Part shown: piece after piece, positions 52,555 through 62,373 of the stretch
How the letters are laid out: every line of letters begins with the position of its first letter
Position numbering within the stretch: position 1 is the stretch's first letter
NCBI GenBank assembly: GCA_027623325.1
Contig: JAQBXY010000020.1
Coordinates: 1 to 62,373 of the forward strand
Direction: 5' to 3'
Length of the DNA stretch: 62,373 nt
Source of the DNA: Gemmatimonadota bacterium
GTDB taxonomy: Bacteria > Gemmatimonadota > Gemmatimonadetes > Longimicrobiales > Gaopeijiaceae
Position numbers and translations under genes: made by a program
Notes under the pieces: generated by a model
Seen by the model: the letters and a program-made list of their open reading frames with translations, nothing else
Told to the model about the DNA's origin: nothing
The model's database searches: none

Positions 52555-53490
52555 TCAAGCGGTCAGAGCCGCGCGGGCGCGCAGGTCCAACCACGTGTCA
52601 GCAATTCCAATGAACACCGCGAATCCGATCACGACCGGAGCCGCGAAGACGAATCCCAGCGCGAACATCACATACGTCAAGAGCGAGAGGCCGCCGGTCA
52701 AGAACAAAAAGACCCCGGCTCCCCGTACTGCATACAGCGCACCCATGAACACCGATACATTAGCGCCCACTCGCGTAAGCGCCTCCCCAGATCGGACGGC
52801 CATGAGAAAAAGCCCGACGATCATCAACCACACCAGGTGGTCGTTGAATCGGAAACCACTCAGCGGACCCAGTCCGCGATCACTCCCCTGCACCAGGCGA
52901 ACATACAGCCACCATGCCACCCCCAAGGCGGCGACGGATTCCAGCGCGACCATCGCCGGAAACACCGCCGCTTGGGCTTCCACCGTCTGATAAATCGCGG
53001 AAACCATTGCCGGGGGTACAGCCTCGCCCTGTCGAAGGACGACCATCGCGTCCATCCACGTGCTGAACCCCGTTCGAAGCCGATCCGTCACGCTCCAGTC
53101 GATCGCGGCCCAAGCACCAGTGCGAAGGGTCAGGATGCCGCCCCACACCGCTGCGGTCCCGATCACCGACGCCAGAGCCCGCGAAGCGAGCCCCCACCGA
53201 GGTACCGCCATGGTTAGTGCAACAAAAACGCCCCCGAGCATGAGCGCCCATGCCCTCTCGGTGAACCAAAACGCGTCTTGCGTGCCAACGACGGTTACCA
53301 ACACCGCCATGCCCGTGACGAAGAACACTGGAGCTCCGCGCCCACCTCTCAAACCCAGGAGCACGAGCAGCGGTACGGCGACAAGAACCGAGGGCTGTAC
53401 GACCGAAGTCGCCATCGCGACCGCGAAGAGCCCGAGGGCCCTGCGCCATCCTCGCGAAGTATCGTCCCCCACGGTTCCCGAACGCTCCAT
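52555..53490 (-). CDS. DUF2232-like integral membrane protein
   Basis: Membrane protein of 311 residues with about eight hydrophobic segments. The layout and the motif LSGFRFNDHLVWLMIVGLF resemble DUF2232/YybS, which in Firmicutes also sits between rpsR and rplI. YybS-like proteins have no established function. It starts 6 nt after the S6-S18 gene stop. Confidence 0.78.
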   Translation of the reverse strand: MERSGTVGDDTSRGWRRALGLFAVAMATSVVQPSVLVAVPLLVLLGLRGGRGAPVFFVTGMAVLVTVVGTQDAFWFTERAWALMLGGVFVALTMAVPRWGLASRALASVIGTAAVWGGILTLRTGAWAAIDWSVTDRLRTGFSTWMDAMVVLRQGEAVPPAMVSAIYQTVEAQAAVFPAMVALESVAALGVAWWLYVRLVQGSDRGLGPLSGFRFNDHLVWLMIVGLFLMAVRSGEALTRVGANVSVFMGALYAVRGAGVFLFLTGGLSLLTYVMFALGFVFAAPVVIGFAVFIGIADTWLDLRARAALTA

Positions 53491-53496
53491 CAGACG

Positions 53497-54150
53497 TCAG
53501 CCGTCGTTGCGCCGAGTGTAAGGCAGCAGCGCCAGGTACCGAGCCCGCTTGATGGCACTCCCCAGCTGACGCTGGAAGGCCGCCGTCACCTTCGTCGTGC
53601 GCTTCGGTAGGATCTTCCCTTGCTCCGTCACGAAGTGTGCGAGCGTGTTCACATCCTTGTAGTTGAGCACGAGAATGCGAGGGCCTTCCATTCGACGGCG
53701 GCGGCCACGCGACCCCTGGAACTCCGGCGGACCACCATCGTGATCACGGTCCCCGCGATCACGGTCGCCGCGGTCGCCGTCATCGTCCTCTTCCTCCTCG
53801 TCGTCGTCGTCCTTCCGATCACGAACGGGGACATCGGCCATGATGGACTGGCCGTCCGTCGGCTCACCCTCATTGAGAACGAGGAGGTAACGCATCACCT
53901 CTTCGTCCAGCTTGATGAGGCGTTCGAATTCCGGGAGTGCATCGGCAGCAGCCGTGAACTGAGCCACGACGTAATACCCGCTGGAGAGCTTGTTGACGGC
54001 ATACGCCAGTTGGCGCACACCCCAGTGCTCGACACCGGAGATTTCGCCACCCTGGGAAAGCGCGAGCGCGTGGAACTTCTCGAGCTTGGTGGTCACGGCG
54101 GCTTCTTCGAGCGCCGGATCCAGGATATAGACAACTTCGTACAGTCGCAT
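53497..54150 (-). CDS. rpsF-rpsR: Fused ribosomal proteins bS6-bS18
   Basis: One open frame of 217 residues encodes two ribosomal proteins that are normally separate. Residues 1-95 are S6 (MRLYEVVYILDP, WGVRQLAYAVNKLSSGYYVV, FERLIKLDEEVMRYL). Residues 96-145 are a linker, strongly acidic (RKDDDDEEEEDDDGDRGD) then Gly/Arg-rich. Residues 146-217 are S18 (NYKDVNTLAHFVTEQGKILP, RTTKVTAAFQRQLGSAIKRARYLALLPY). The usual ssb gene between them is absent. S6 and S18 form a heterodimer on the 30S platform, so a tether is mechanically plausible. The start was chosen at the S6 N-terminus behind GAGGG. An ATG at codon 104 could in principle start a separate S18. Confidence 0.93.
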   Translation of the reverse strand: MRLYEVVYILDPALEEAAVTTKLEKFHALALSQGGEISGVEHWGVRQLAYAVNKLSSGYYVVAQFTAAADALPEFERLIKLDEEVMRYLLVLNEGEPTDGQSIMADVPVRDRKDDDDEEEEDDDGDRGDRDRGDRDHDGGPPEFQGSRGRRRRMEGPRILVLNYKDVNTLAHFVTEQGKILPKRTTKVTAAFQRQLGSAIKRARYLALLPYTRRNDG

Positions 54151-54182
54151 CTTCGTTTCCCTCGGTCCGTGAGTTCCTACGG

Positions 54183-54230
54183 GCTCCGTCAGCGGGGCAC
54201 CTCTCATGCGGTGAGGGCGCCCGACGGAGC
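54183..54230 (-). promoter_or_regulatory. Structured leader, candidate S6:S18-binding autoregulatory RNA
   Basis: On the minus strand GCTCCGTC (54223-54230) pairs perfectly with GACGGAGC (54183-54190). Inside, GGGCGCC-CTCA pairs with TGAG-A-GGTGCCC (one bulged A, one G-U) around the loop CCGCA. A 3'-side bulge reads (C)CGCT. A closing stem, a bulge containing CCG and an inner hairpin is the arrangement described for the S6:S18 mRNA motif. It ends 32 nt before the start of the fused S6-S18 gene. Confidence 0.6.
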
Positions 54231-54339
54231 GGGATGATTTTTTACAGCCGCGCCATACGTGGCGCGGCGATTAACCTAGTGGAAGCCCCCAACACGGGGA
54301 AGCCGACTCTAGTGCGGAAGCCTTCCTCGTATCGGCAGC

Positions 54340-55542
54340 CTACGGGGCAGCGATCGCCGTTTGCACTGCCGCGACCAGCATCGGGTAACGCCCGAACCCC
54401 CACCGCGCCTCCTCCACATCGATGCGCTCGCGGTTCGTGTGCGCAAAACGCTCTTCACCGGGTGCGAAACCCACCGTCGGGATCCCGTGCACGCCGCACG
54501 ACCACCCCCCATCCGTCGCAAACTTCCAGGGTCGAATGGTCGCCGCTCCCGCACCGTCCCTTCGACCGACCGCCTGTGCGGCGGCGAGGACCATGGGGTG
54601 GTCCTCCGCCATCAGGAAACCGGGGGTCAGTAGATTCCTTGTCTCTCGTATGCCGGTGTAGGTCCGCTGGTGTTCGGAGGCCATGCGAACGACATAGGAG
54701 AGCCCTTCCGGCAAGACCGGCAATTGTCTCTCGATGGCTCCCCTCACCCGCGCCTTGAGCGACTCGTCCGTATCTCCCGGCAGAATTCGCCAGTCGATCG
54801 TGATGACGGCGGAGTCGGGGATCACGTTACGACTCTGCGGAAGCACATCGATCATCGTCGTGACGAGGCTCGACGTCCCGAGGACCGGGTCCGAACCCTG
54901 CTCCTCGGACAGCGACCGGATCGCGAGCAGCACGTCACCCACCAGATCCAGAGCGTTTCTCGCTTGAGCGGGAACACTGGCATGTCCGGCGAGCCCCGTG
55001 ATGGCGACCTCGACCTCGGCTCGCCCACGATGCCCAATGCAGACGTCTCCGTGTGTCGCCTCCCCGATAATGACGACACCGGGATCGACGGAGCCTGACT
55101 CGAGCAGGAGCTTCATCCCGAGTCCACCCCGTTCCTCCAGCACCGTGTGGGCGACGATCACATCGCCCGGCGCCTCGCCCTTGAGCGCCGCAGCGGTATA
55201 CGTCTGGATGGCGAGGGGTCCCTTGATATCCATCGCCCCACGCCCGTGCAGAAAGCCGTCCTTCACCTCACCCGAGAAGGGAGGAACCTCCCACTCGCTG
55301 TGGTCCCCTTCAGCGACCACGTCCATGTGACAGTTGAGCAGGGCCGCTGGCGCATCACCCCTACCCCTCGCGACACCGATCACATTCCCCGCGGCGTCCA
55401 CGCGCACGTCATCGAGCCCGAGCGCCTCCATCTCCTCCACCACTCGTCGCGCGACGTCGCCTTCCTGACCCGGTAGTCCCGGAATACGAATCAGGTCGGC
55501 GGCGAACGCCAGAGCGTTTTCGAACGATGCTTCGCGGGACAT
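54340..55542 (-). CDS. M20-family metallohydrolase (ArgE/DapE-like)
   Basis: Di-zinc hydrolase of 400 residues. The metal ligands lie in LLNCHMDVV, GRGAMDIKG, the catalytic LEERGG, and GEATHGDVCIGHRGRAEVEV. The dimerisation domain is present, and the last ligand is in RFAHTNRERIDVEEA. It resembles acetylornithine deacetylase, succinyl-diaminopimelate desuccinylase and YgeY-type hydrolases, and the substrate is not determinable here. The start was chosen after the hppA stop, 7 nt apart. It closes the prs-to-hppA transcription unit. Confidence 0.88.
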   Translation of the reverse strand: MSREASFENALAFAADLIRIPGLPGQEGDVARRVVEEMEALGLDDVRVDAAGNVIGVARGRGDAPAALLNCHMDVVAEGDHSEWEVPPFSGEVKDGFLHGRGAMDIKGPLAIQTYTAAALKGEAPGDVIVAHTVLEERGGLGMKLLLESGSVDPGVVIIGEATHGDVCIGHRGRAEVEVAITGLAGHASVPAQARNALDLVGDVLLAIRSLSEEQGSDPVLGTSSLVTTMIDVLPQSRNVIPDSAVITIDWRILPGDTDESLKARVRGAIERQLPVLPEGLSYVVRMASEHQRTYTGIRETRNLLTPGFLMAEDHPMVLAAAQAVGRRDGAGAATIRPWKFATDGGWSCGVHGIPTVGFAPGEERFAHTNRERIDVEEARWGFGRYPMLVAAVQTAIAAP

Positions 55543-55549
55543 GCGACCG

Positions 55550-57673
<2,124 letters not shown>

Positions 57674-57721
57674 CGAATCAGTCTTCCTTTGGTTCGTCGT
57701 GCTGGTTCGGTTCTCGAATCA

Positions 57722-58285
57722 CTATCGGTTGAAGCGGTTCATCGCCGCCTCCACTCCCTCATCGACCCATGCCTCGACGGCCTCGGTCAGCTCCGGGAGC
57801 AATCCCACTACCACATCCTCGTCTTCCGGGGGCATCTCGGACAGAACCCAATCTGCCAGGTCTTCCCCTTCCGGCTTCTGTCCGACCCCCACTCTCAATC
57901 GCGCAAACGCGTTCGACTGAAGCGCTCCGGAAATCGACTTGAGTCCGTTATGCCCTCCGGCCGAGCCCTCGGGACGGAAGCGAACCCTCCCTACTTCGAG
58001 CGTCGCGTCGTCCACAACTACCAGGAGGTCCTCACCCGGTACAAAGCCCGGGACTCCGAGCAACGGACGCAGAGCGAGCCCACTTCGATTCATGTAGGTC
58101 GTGGGCTTCAAGAGCCTGACCCGCGTGTCGCAAGCCGTGCCCTCGCTGACGAGCGCACCGCCGTCCCTCTTGAACGCGCCAAAGCCCCAGTCGAACGCGA
58201 GCCTGTCCACAACCCACCAGCCCACGTTGTGCCGGTGGGAGTCGTACTCGGGCCCGGGATTCCCGAGCCCGATCACGACTTTCAT
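57722..58285 (-). CDS. pth: Peptidyl-tRNA hydrolase
   Basis: Enzyme of 187 residues that releases peptides from stalled peptidyl-tRNA. It starts MKVVIGLGNPGPEYDSHRHNVG, where the conserved Asn and catalytic His are present. KPTTYMNRSG and the DDATLEVGRVRFRPEGSAGGHNGLKSI block also appear. The order prs-rplY-pth is highly conserved. It lies 21 nt after rplY. Confidence 0.96.
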   Translation of the reverse strand: MKVVIGLGNPGPEYDSHRHNVGWWVVDRLAFDWGFGAFKRDGGALVSEGTACDTRVRLLKPTTYMNRSGLALRPLLGVPGFVPGEDLLVVVDDATLEVGRVRFRPEGSAGGHNGLKSISGALQSNAFARLRVGVGQKPEGEDLADWVLSEMPPEDEDVVVGLLPELTEAVEAWVDEGVEAAMNRFNR

Positions 58286-58306
58286 GCTGCGAGGCGTTCA
58301 GGCAAC

Positions 58307-58957
58307 TCAGTCCTCGCCGTCACCATCAGTGTCCTTACCAACCAACTCCGGATCTTTCGCTTCATGGTCCTCGGCCCCAGCAGCGACCTCGGCTCGGGGC
58401 AGCGAGACGGAGCAGATCGTAGTGTCCTGCGGCACCATGACCTCGACGCCCTCCGAGAACACGATGTCGGCGACATGGATGACGTCGTTGAGGTCCAAGC
58501 CGGTGACGTCCACCTCGATCGAGTCTGGAATCATCGAAGGGATACAACGGATGGGGAGATCGTGGATGACCTGCTCGATGATTCCACCACCGATCCGCAC
58601 ACCGATCGGCGTACCCACCAGGTGAACCGGGACGTCCATCTCGACCGCAACGCCCTTCTGGATTCGAATGAAGTCGACGTGGAGGAGCGAGGCCTTTGCT
58701 GGGTGGGTCTGAATCTCCCGAACCAGCGTCTGGAAGGACTCCTTCGTCCCCTCAACAGCAAGCTCGACGATCGTGTTGTCGACCGAGATGCTATGGAAGA
58801 GGTATTCGGCCTCTCTCGTGTTGAGCGAAATATGGATCGCGTCCATTTCCCGCCCGTACACCACGGCCGGAATTCGGCCGTTCAGCCGGAGTTGCCGCGC
58901 GACGCCCTTGCCGGTGCCCTCGCGCTTTTCTGCCTTCAGTGTAACCGTCGTGGACAT
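58307..58957 (-). CDS. rplY: Large ribosomal subunit protein bL25 (CTC form)
   Basis: 5S-rRNA-binding protein of 216 residues. The L25 domain (GKGVARQLRLNGRIPAVVYG) is followed by the C-terminal TL5/CTC domain (VPVHLVGTPIGVRIGGGIIEQVIHDLPIRC) and an acidic tail. The longer CTC form is stress-associated in several bacteria. It follows prs after about 50 nt that contain a GC-rich hairpin. Confidence 0.95.
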   Translation of the reverse strand: MSTTVTLKAEKREGTGKGVARQLRLNGRIPAVVYGREMDAIHISLNTREAEYLFHSISVDNTIVELAVEGTKESFQTLVREIQTHPAKASLLHVDFIRIQKGVAVEMDVPVHLVGTPIGVRIGGGIIEQVIHDLPIRCIPSMIPDSIEVDVTGLDLNDVIHVADIVFSEGVEVMVPQDTTICSVSLPRAEVAAGAEDHEAKDPELVGKDTDGDGED

Positions 58958-58976
58958 AGTGTTTTCCTCTGATTAT

Positions 58977-59001
58977 CGGCCCCCAGGGTCTCCTGGGGCC
59001 C
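58977..59001 (-). terminator. GC-rich hairpin between prs and rplY
   Basis: On the minus strand GGCCCCAGG pairs with CCTGGGGGCC around a few bases, with one bulged G, just after the prs stop. No U-tract follows and the next start is about 20 nt away. It may be a processing or attenuation element instead of a true terminator. Confidence 0.35.
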
Positions 59002-59007
59002 TTTCCC

Positions 59008-59973
59008 TCAGTTGTCTGGAAGCATCTCGAAGAGCTGACTTACCGACTCGTTCGAATGCACATGGTCGATCGCACTGGCCAGAAGACCGGCCACGGAGAG
59101 GATCCGAAGATTCTCGAACTGCTTGTCTTCGGGGATCGCGATCGTGTTCGTGACCACCATCTCCTCCAACGGCGCCTCCCGGAGGCGATCGACCGCCTCA
59201 CCCGAGAAGAGCGCATGGGTCGCCGCCGCGTACACCGCTTTGGCGCCCCGCTCCTTCAACGCATAGACCGCATTGGACAAGGTCCCTGCGGTGTCCACCA
59301 TGTCATCGACCAGCAGACACGTCATACCCTCTACGTCACCGACCACATTCAAGACCTCGGACTGGTTCGCCTTGGGCCGTCGTTTGTCGATGATCGCGAA
59401 CGTCGCCCCGAGTCGCTTTCCGTAGCCACGGGCCATCTTGGCCGAACCCACGTCGGGAGCGACCACGACGAGGTCCTCTAACTCGAGATCCCTGAAGTAT
59501 TTAGTGATGACCGGCGCCGCGTAGAGATGGTCCACCGGGATGTCGAAGAAGCCCTGGATCTGATGCTGATGGAAGTCGATCGAGATGACGCGATCGGCCC
59601 CCGCAGCGACAATCAGGTTCGCGACGAGCTTGGCTCCGATCGCGACTCGCGGTTGATCCTTGCGGTCCTGCCTGCCGTACCCGAAGTACGGGATTACGGC
59701 CGTAACTCTCGCCGCCGAGGCCCTTCGAGCCGCGTCGATGAGCAACAACAACTCCATGATGTTCTCAGCGGGCGCGTTCGTGGACTGCACGATGAAGATG
59801 TCTCGGCCCCGAGCGTTCCTGTCGATTCGTACGAAGATCTCGCCGTCCGCGAACAGCTTGATCGTCGCGCCGTCCGGAGACTTTCCGATGTGCTCACCGA
59901 TCTCCGCCGTGAGGTTCGGATTCGACCGACCACACAGCAGTTGGAGCGGGCCCCGTCTGAAGGTGTCGTCCAT
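59008..59973 (-). CDS. prs: Ribose-phosphate pyrophosphokinase (PRPP synthase)
   Basis: Hexameric enzyme of 321 residues making PRPP from ribose 5-phosphate and ATP. It shows LLCGRSNPNLTAEIGEHIG, the FADGEIFVRIDRNARGRDIFIVQST block, the ATP loop PYFGYGRQDRKDQPRVAIGAKLVANL (split landmark), and the PRPP motif LLVDDMVDTAGTLSNA. It is the first gene of the prs-rplY-pth-hppA-M20 unit. Confidence 0.96.
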   Translation of the reverse strand: MDDTFRRGPLQLLCGRSNPNLTAEIGEHIGKSPDGATIKLFADGEIFVRIDRNARGRDIFIVQSTNAPAENIMELLLLIDAARRASAARVTAVIPYFGYGRQDRKDQPRVAIGAKLVANLIVAAGADRVISIDFHQHQIQGFFDIPVDHLYAAPVITKYFRDLELEDLVVVAPDVGSAKMARGYGKRLGATFAIIDKRRPKANQSEVLNVVGDVEGMTCLLVDDMVDTAGTLSNAVYALKERGAKAVYAAATHALFSGEAVDRLREAPLEEMVVTNTIAIPEDKQFENLRILSVAGLLASAIDHVHSNESVSQLFEMLPDN

Positions 59974-60061
59974 GAACTCGGTGTCGGAGTCAAGGGAAGC
60001 GTGAATGACAGCCTGAAAACCTAGACAGGACGCCGGGAGGGGTCAACGTGGGGGCCGCGGC

Positions 60062-61864
60062 TCACCGAGACTCATTTGAGACGATGAAGGCCAAGGTCGA
60101 CACCACGTCACTGCGATCGAGCGTCCGCATGACCAGACGGAGTTCGTAGACGCCTTCTTCCAACGCCGGAAGATCCAGGTTCAGGGACCGATACATGTGT
60201 GTCGGACGGTCAGGCCCCACCTCTTCCCACGACAGCGCGAGCGGTCGTGCTCGCTCATTCAGGCCCAAGAATTCCCCCACACGCCTCAACACGCCACGGT
60301 CCGTTCGTCGAACGGATAGCTCGAAATCGAGCACCTCGGGCCTGAATCCCAGCCCCACCACCTCCCAGACGATCCCGAACGACTCACCGGGTCGGATCGC
60401 CGCTCTCGGCAGGGCTCGCTGCACCGCCTCCTCCAGCGACTCGGGGTCGGGCCTACCCGGGCGAACGAGGAGTATGTCCGACAGGGTCGCCACATCCTCC
60501 GGTGCCGGTCGCGCTGCGACGCCTCGGCGAAGCCGACCCGCTCTCCTCCGTGTGGGACTCCAACTCTCGGCCGAAATCACATAGGCCCCTGTGGGTACTT
60601 CGAGCATCAATGCTCCGTCGGTCGTGCCGGAGCGGATGGTCTGCCGCGGCGCTCCCCCTTCGATCGGGTCGGCAAACAGCCCAATCCGATCGGCCATGCC
60701 TTCCTGATCGCCGGCCTCCATCCACGGCAGCGGGTGGAGGTGGCCAACGTGGTAGGTCGTATCCTCCGGCAGGAAGAGTGACGCAACCACCCACGTGGTC
60801 TGCCCTCTGGGGAAGAACGCGACTTGACCCTCCATGGGGAGCAACACGGGGGCGTACTCGGGCGCGTACAGGCTGCGCGGCCGAATCCGACTCGCGGTCA
60901 GGGACGCGGGAGTCGCCGACACTGGGTCGGCGACCACTCGGCCGGACGGTAGGAAGTCCCTTCCCTCCGGGTGCTTGTGGCCGACCACGTTGTCGAGCGC
61001 GGTAAAATCACGGGTCGGTGTCCGCTCCCAACCCACTTCCCAGCCATGGCGCACCGTGAGTTGGTCTAGGTCCGGACCCCACCGGATGTGGAACGGATTG
61101 CGAGCCCGTTCCCGAATCGTCGCCACGGTCCAACGAGCATAGTGGGCTGTACGCCTGTCGTTCCCTTCCACGAGATAGAGCGGGTCGGCGAGTCGCCACA
61201 AGCGCTCCAAGAGTCGTGCTTCCGCGCCCGGATCGTGCTCGGCGTCTTCCAAGAGATCACGCGCGGTCCCGTCGAGGCCCCATCGGGGAACGCGCCACTC
61301 TCGGGCGCGTTCGTCGTCCATCCCCCGCAGCGCTTCAGCGAAAGCGGCCTCGGACTCGCGATAGCGTCCGGCGCCGTGCAGGGAGAATCCCTCCAGCGCG
61401 CGGCACCACCACCGCTCGACCCGCCCGCACCCGCGAGCCGCCTCGACTGCTCCGGTCCAATCCCCCGCCTCGGAGCGATACCAAACCCGCTGCCCGAGAA
61501 TCCAGCCCTCCTCGAGGACCACCCCCTGGAGGGAATCCAAGCTGGCGAGGAGGGTCCGACGCAGATGCACGATCTCCGGCACTTCCTCGAGGGGGAACCA
61601 CTCGCCCTCTCCGTACGAGATGCAGAAGCGGCCGACGTTCTCGTCACAGTGTCCGCCACCTGGCTCTGCGGATAGGGGCAATAGCCGGACCCTTCGGCGC
61701 TCGAAGAGCGCCTGAGCGGCGCGAGCGGCCCCGAGGGCGTCGCCGCTTCCAACCTCGACCTCGAACGTATCGGGCGACTGGGTCGCGACCTGCCCGGTCA
61801 GCGGCGTTGACCCGACCAGCGGCGCGACGACGATCAGTAGCAAGAGTCGAAAGGCGACCGACAT
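60062..61864 (-). CDS. Large secreted protein, GWxTD-like
   Basis: A 600-residue protein with a signal peptide (FRLLLLIVVAPLVGSTPL). The middle has tetratricopeptide-like helices (CRALEGFSLHGAGRYRESEAAFAEAL). The region DPLYLVEGNDRRTAHYARWTV and VRHGWEVGWERTPTRDF resembles the GWxTD domain common in Gemmatimonadota and related phyla. Two beta-sandwich-like segments follow. There is no enzymatic signature. The start is the ATG of the signal peptide, because a longer reading would pass through the tRNA gene on the same strand. Confidence 0.72.
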   Translation of the reverse strand: MSVAFRLLLLIVVAPLVGSTPLTGQVATQSPDTFEVEVGSGDALGAARAAQALFERRRVRLLPLSAEPGGGHCDENVGRFCISYGEGEWFPLEEVPEIVHLRRTLLASLDSLQGVVLEEGWILGQRVWYRSEAGDWTGAVEAARGCGRVERWWCRALEGFSLHGAGRYRESEAAFAEALRGMDDERAREWRVPRWGLDGTARDLLEDAEHDPGAEARLLERLWRLADPLYLVEGNDRRTAHYARWTVATIRERARNPFHIRWGPDLDQLTVRHGWEVGWERTPTRDFTALDNVVGHKHPEGRDFLPSGRVVADPVSATPASLTASRIRPRSLYAPEYAPVLLPMEGQVAFFPRGQTTWVVASLFLPEDTTYHVGHLHPLPWMEAGDQEGMADRIGLFADPIEGGAPRQTIRSGTTDGALMLEVPTGAYVISAESWSPTRRRAGRLRRGVAARPAPEDVATLSDILLVRPGRPDPESLEEAVQRALPRAAIRPGESFGIVWEVVGLGFRPEVLDFELSVRRTDRGVLRRVGEFLGLNERARPLALSWEEVGPDRPTHMYRSLNLDLPALEEGVYELRLVMRTLDRSDVVSTLAFIVSNESR

Positions 61865-61909
61865 CACGGAATCTTGGGAAAGGGGCTTCCGTATGCGTAC
61901 GCAGATGTA

Positions 61910-61980
61910 TTGGCCCGGGTGGATTCGAACCACCACTGCCGGATCCAAAGACCGGTGTCCTGCCGTTAGACGACGGGCCA
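61910..61980 (-). tRNA. tRNA-Gln (anticodon TTG)
   Basis: Seven-base acceptor stem TGGCCCG with CGGGCCA, D-stem GTC/GAC, anticodon stem CCGG(T)/(T)CCGG with loop CTTTGGA, and T-arm GGTGG-TTCGAAT-CCACC. The anticodon is TTG. The 3' CCA is not encoded. The TGGCCC... and anticodon features match tRNA-Gln. It is encoded about 45 nt before the secreted protein gene on the same strand. Confidence 0.95.
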
Positions 61981-62112
61981 GCAGGGTACGAACTACAGCG
62001 TTTCTGGACGGTTCATTTCGACGAGGGACAATAAAGCATCGTCGACAAGATGAAAGTACCCCATGGCGATGGAGGTGGCCCTCCGTCGGCTCATCCAGCC
62101 ACTCCACGAAAG

Positions 62113-62143
62113 ACGACCGGCCCCATCGTTCGGGACCGGCCGT
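62113..62143 (-). terminator. Hairpin after the edge-truncated gene
   Basis: ACGACCGGCCCC and GGGACCGGCCGT form a 12-bp stem (two G-U pairs) around a 7-base loop, starting 20 nt after the stop codon of the truncated gene. A TTTT run follows on the plus strand and only CTTT on the minus strand. It most likely ends the transcript entering from the right edge. Confidence 0.6.
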
Positions 62144-62163
62144 GTTTTCTGTCGCGCAACTGC

Positions 62164-62373
62164 TTACAGGGACCCGCTGTTCCGGACGCTGTACATGTTG
62201 TCCTTGTGGAGCGTGCACAGCGCGTCGTACTCCGCGAAGACCCCCGGTTGGGCCGCACCCAATCTGCGGCGGAACTCATCCCAGAAATCGAGCCAAGCAC
62301 GGTCGCTCGCGGCGATGGTCACCATCCCGACGTTCCACTCGTCACCCCAGCCGTGGCGCAGATCATACCAATC
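62164..62373 (-). CDS. C-terminal part of an unknown protein (cut by window edge)
   Basis: The last 69 codons of a minus-strand gene whose start lies beyond the right edge. The visible residues include DLRHGWGDEWNVGMVTIAAS, AWLDFWDEFRRRLG and KDNMYSVRNSG before a TAA. Tryptophan and aspartate are frequent and codon use is like the neighbours, so it is probably real. No family is recognised; it is too short to judge export or domains. Confidence 0.6.
   Translation of the reverse strand, partial: DWYDLRHGWGDEWNVGMVTIAASDRAWLDFWDEFRRRLGAAQPGVFAEYDALCTLHKDNMYSVRNSGSL

Noticed and set aside
54247-54270. Perfect 8-bp hairpin (CCGCGCCA/TGGCGCGG) between the M20 gene and the S6-S18 operon
   Set aside because: No U-run follows in the minus-strand direction and a T-run precedes it on the plus strand, so I could not assign a terminator or regulatory role.
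57689-58972. 427-codon plus-strand open frame opposite pth and rplY
   Set aside because: Antisense to two conserved genes and has no domain or signal peptide.
61865-62218. N-terminal extension of the secreted protein
   Set aside because: It would read through the tRNA-Gln gene, and the signal peptide starts at 61864.

Overview
This window is a gene-dense, high-GC stretch of a Gram-negative bacterial chromosome: 59 protein genes (two cut by the window edges), one tRNA, one SRP RNA and several cis-regulatory RNAs. I saw no insertion sequence, prophage or CRISPR array. It is core chromosome, not an accessory island. An outer membrane is indicated by a TonB-dependent receptor, TolC and RseP. The short Bacteroidetes-like primary sigma factor, the MglA GTPase, the BshB1-type deacetylase and the GWxTD-like secreted protein suggest the FCB group, most likely Gemmatimonadota. 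That placement is inference; no rRNA is present. Layout, left to right: (1) positions 1-7505, minus strand, a long operon rplM-rpsI-rpsB-tsf-pyrH-frr-uppS-cdsA-dxr-rseP. It joins translation factors to isoprenoid and phospholipid precursor synthesis and has a good promoter upstream of rplM. (2) 7.6-9.5 kb, the primary sigma factor and signal peptidase I. (3) 9.6-13 kb, a matrixin-type protease and a TonB-dependent receptor preceded by a cobalamin riboswitch with an intrinsic terminator. (4) 13-18.3 kb, an NtrC regulator, a small anchored protein, ThpR, a DMT exporter and a ComM-like ATPase. (5) 18.4-21.3 kb, plus strand, three-subunit proton-translocating transhydrogenase. (6) 21.4-27.7 kb, minus strand, a group II PLP decarboxylase, an unknown helical protein and a 1343-residue NtrY-like kinase. 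(7) 27.7-35.4 kb, plus strand, a creatininase-like protein, TolC-MacA-two FtsX permeases with no ATPase, and BshB1. (8) 35.4-38.1 kb, a stand-alone HIRAN-like protein, then cysteine desulfurase and MnmA for tRNA thiolation. (9) 38.1-45.7 kb, minus strand, dnaX-ybaB-recR-unknown-mglA-pgsA-cinA-grpE-dnaJ, with the SRP RNA just upstream of dnaX. (10) 45.8-51.5 kb, yraN, aroF, smc and a P-loop-less ParA/CpsD-like protein. (11) 51.7-54.2 kb, a ribosomal operon whose first gene is an in-frame fusion of S6 and S18 behind a structured leader, followed by a DUF2232-like protein, bL9 and RsfS. (12) 54.3-60 kb, prs-rplY-pth-hppA-M20 hydrolase. (13) 60-62.4 kb, a large secreted protein, tRNA-Gln and an edge-truncated unknown gene. 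The most unusual items are the S6-S18 fusion and its leader, the SRP RNA whose apical loop is not the usual GGAA, the degenerate CpsD-like protein translationally coupled to smc, and the very large NtrY-like kinase.
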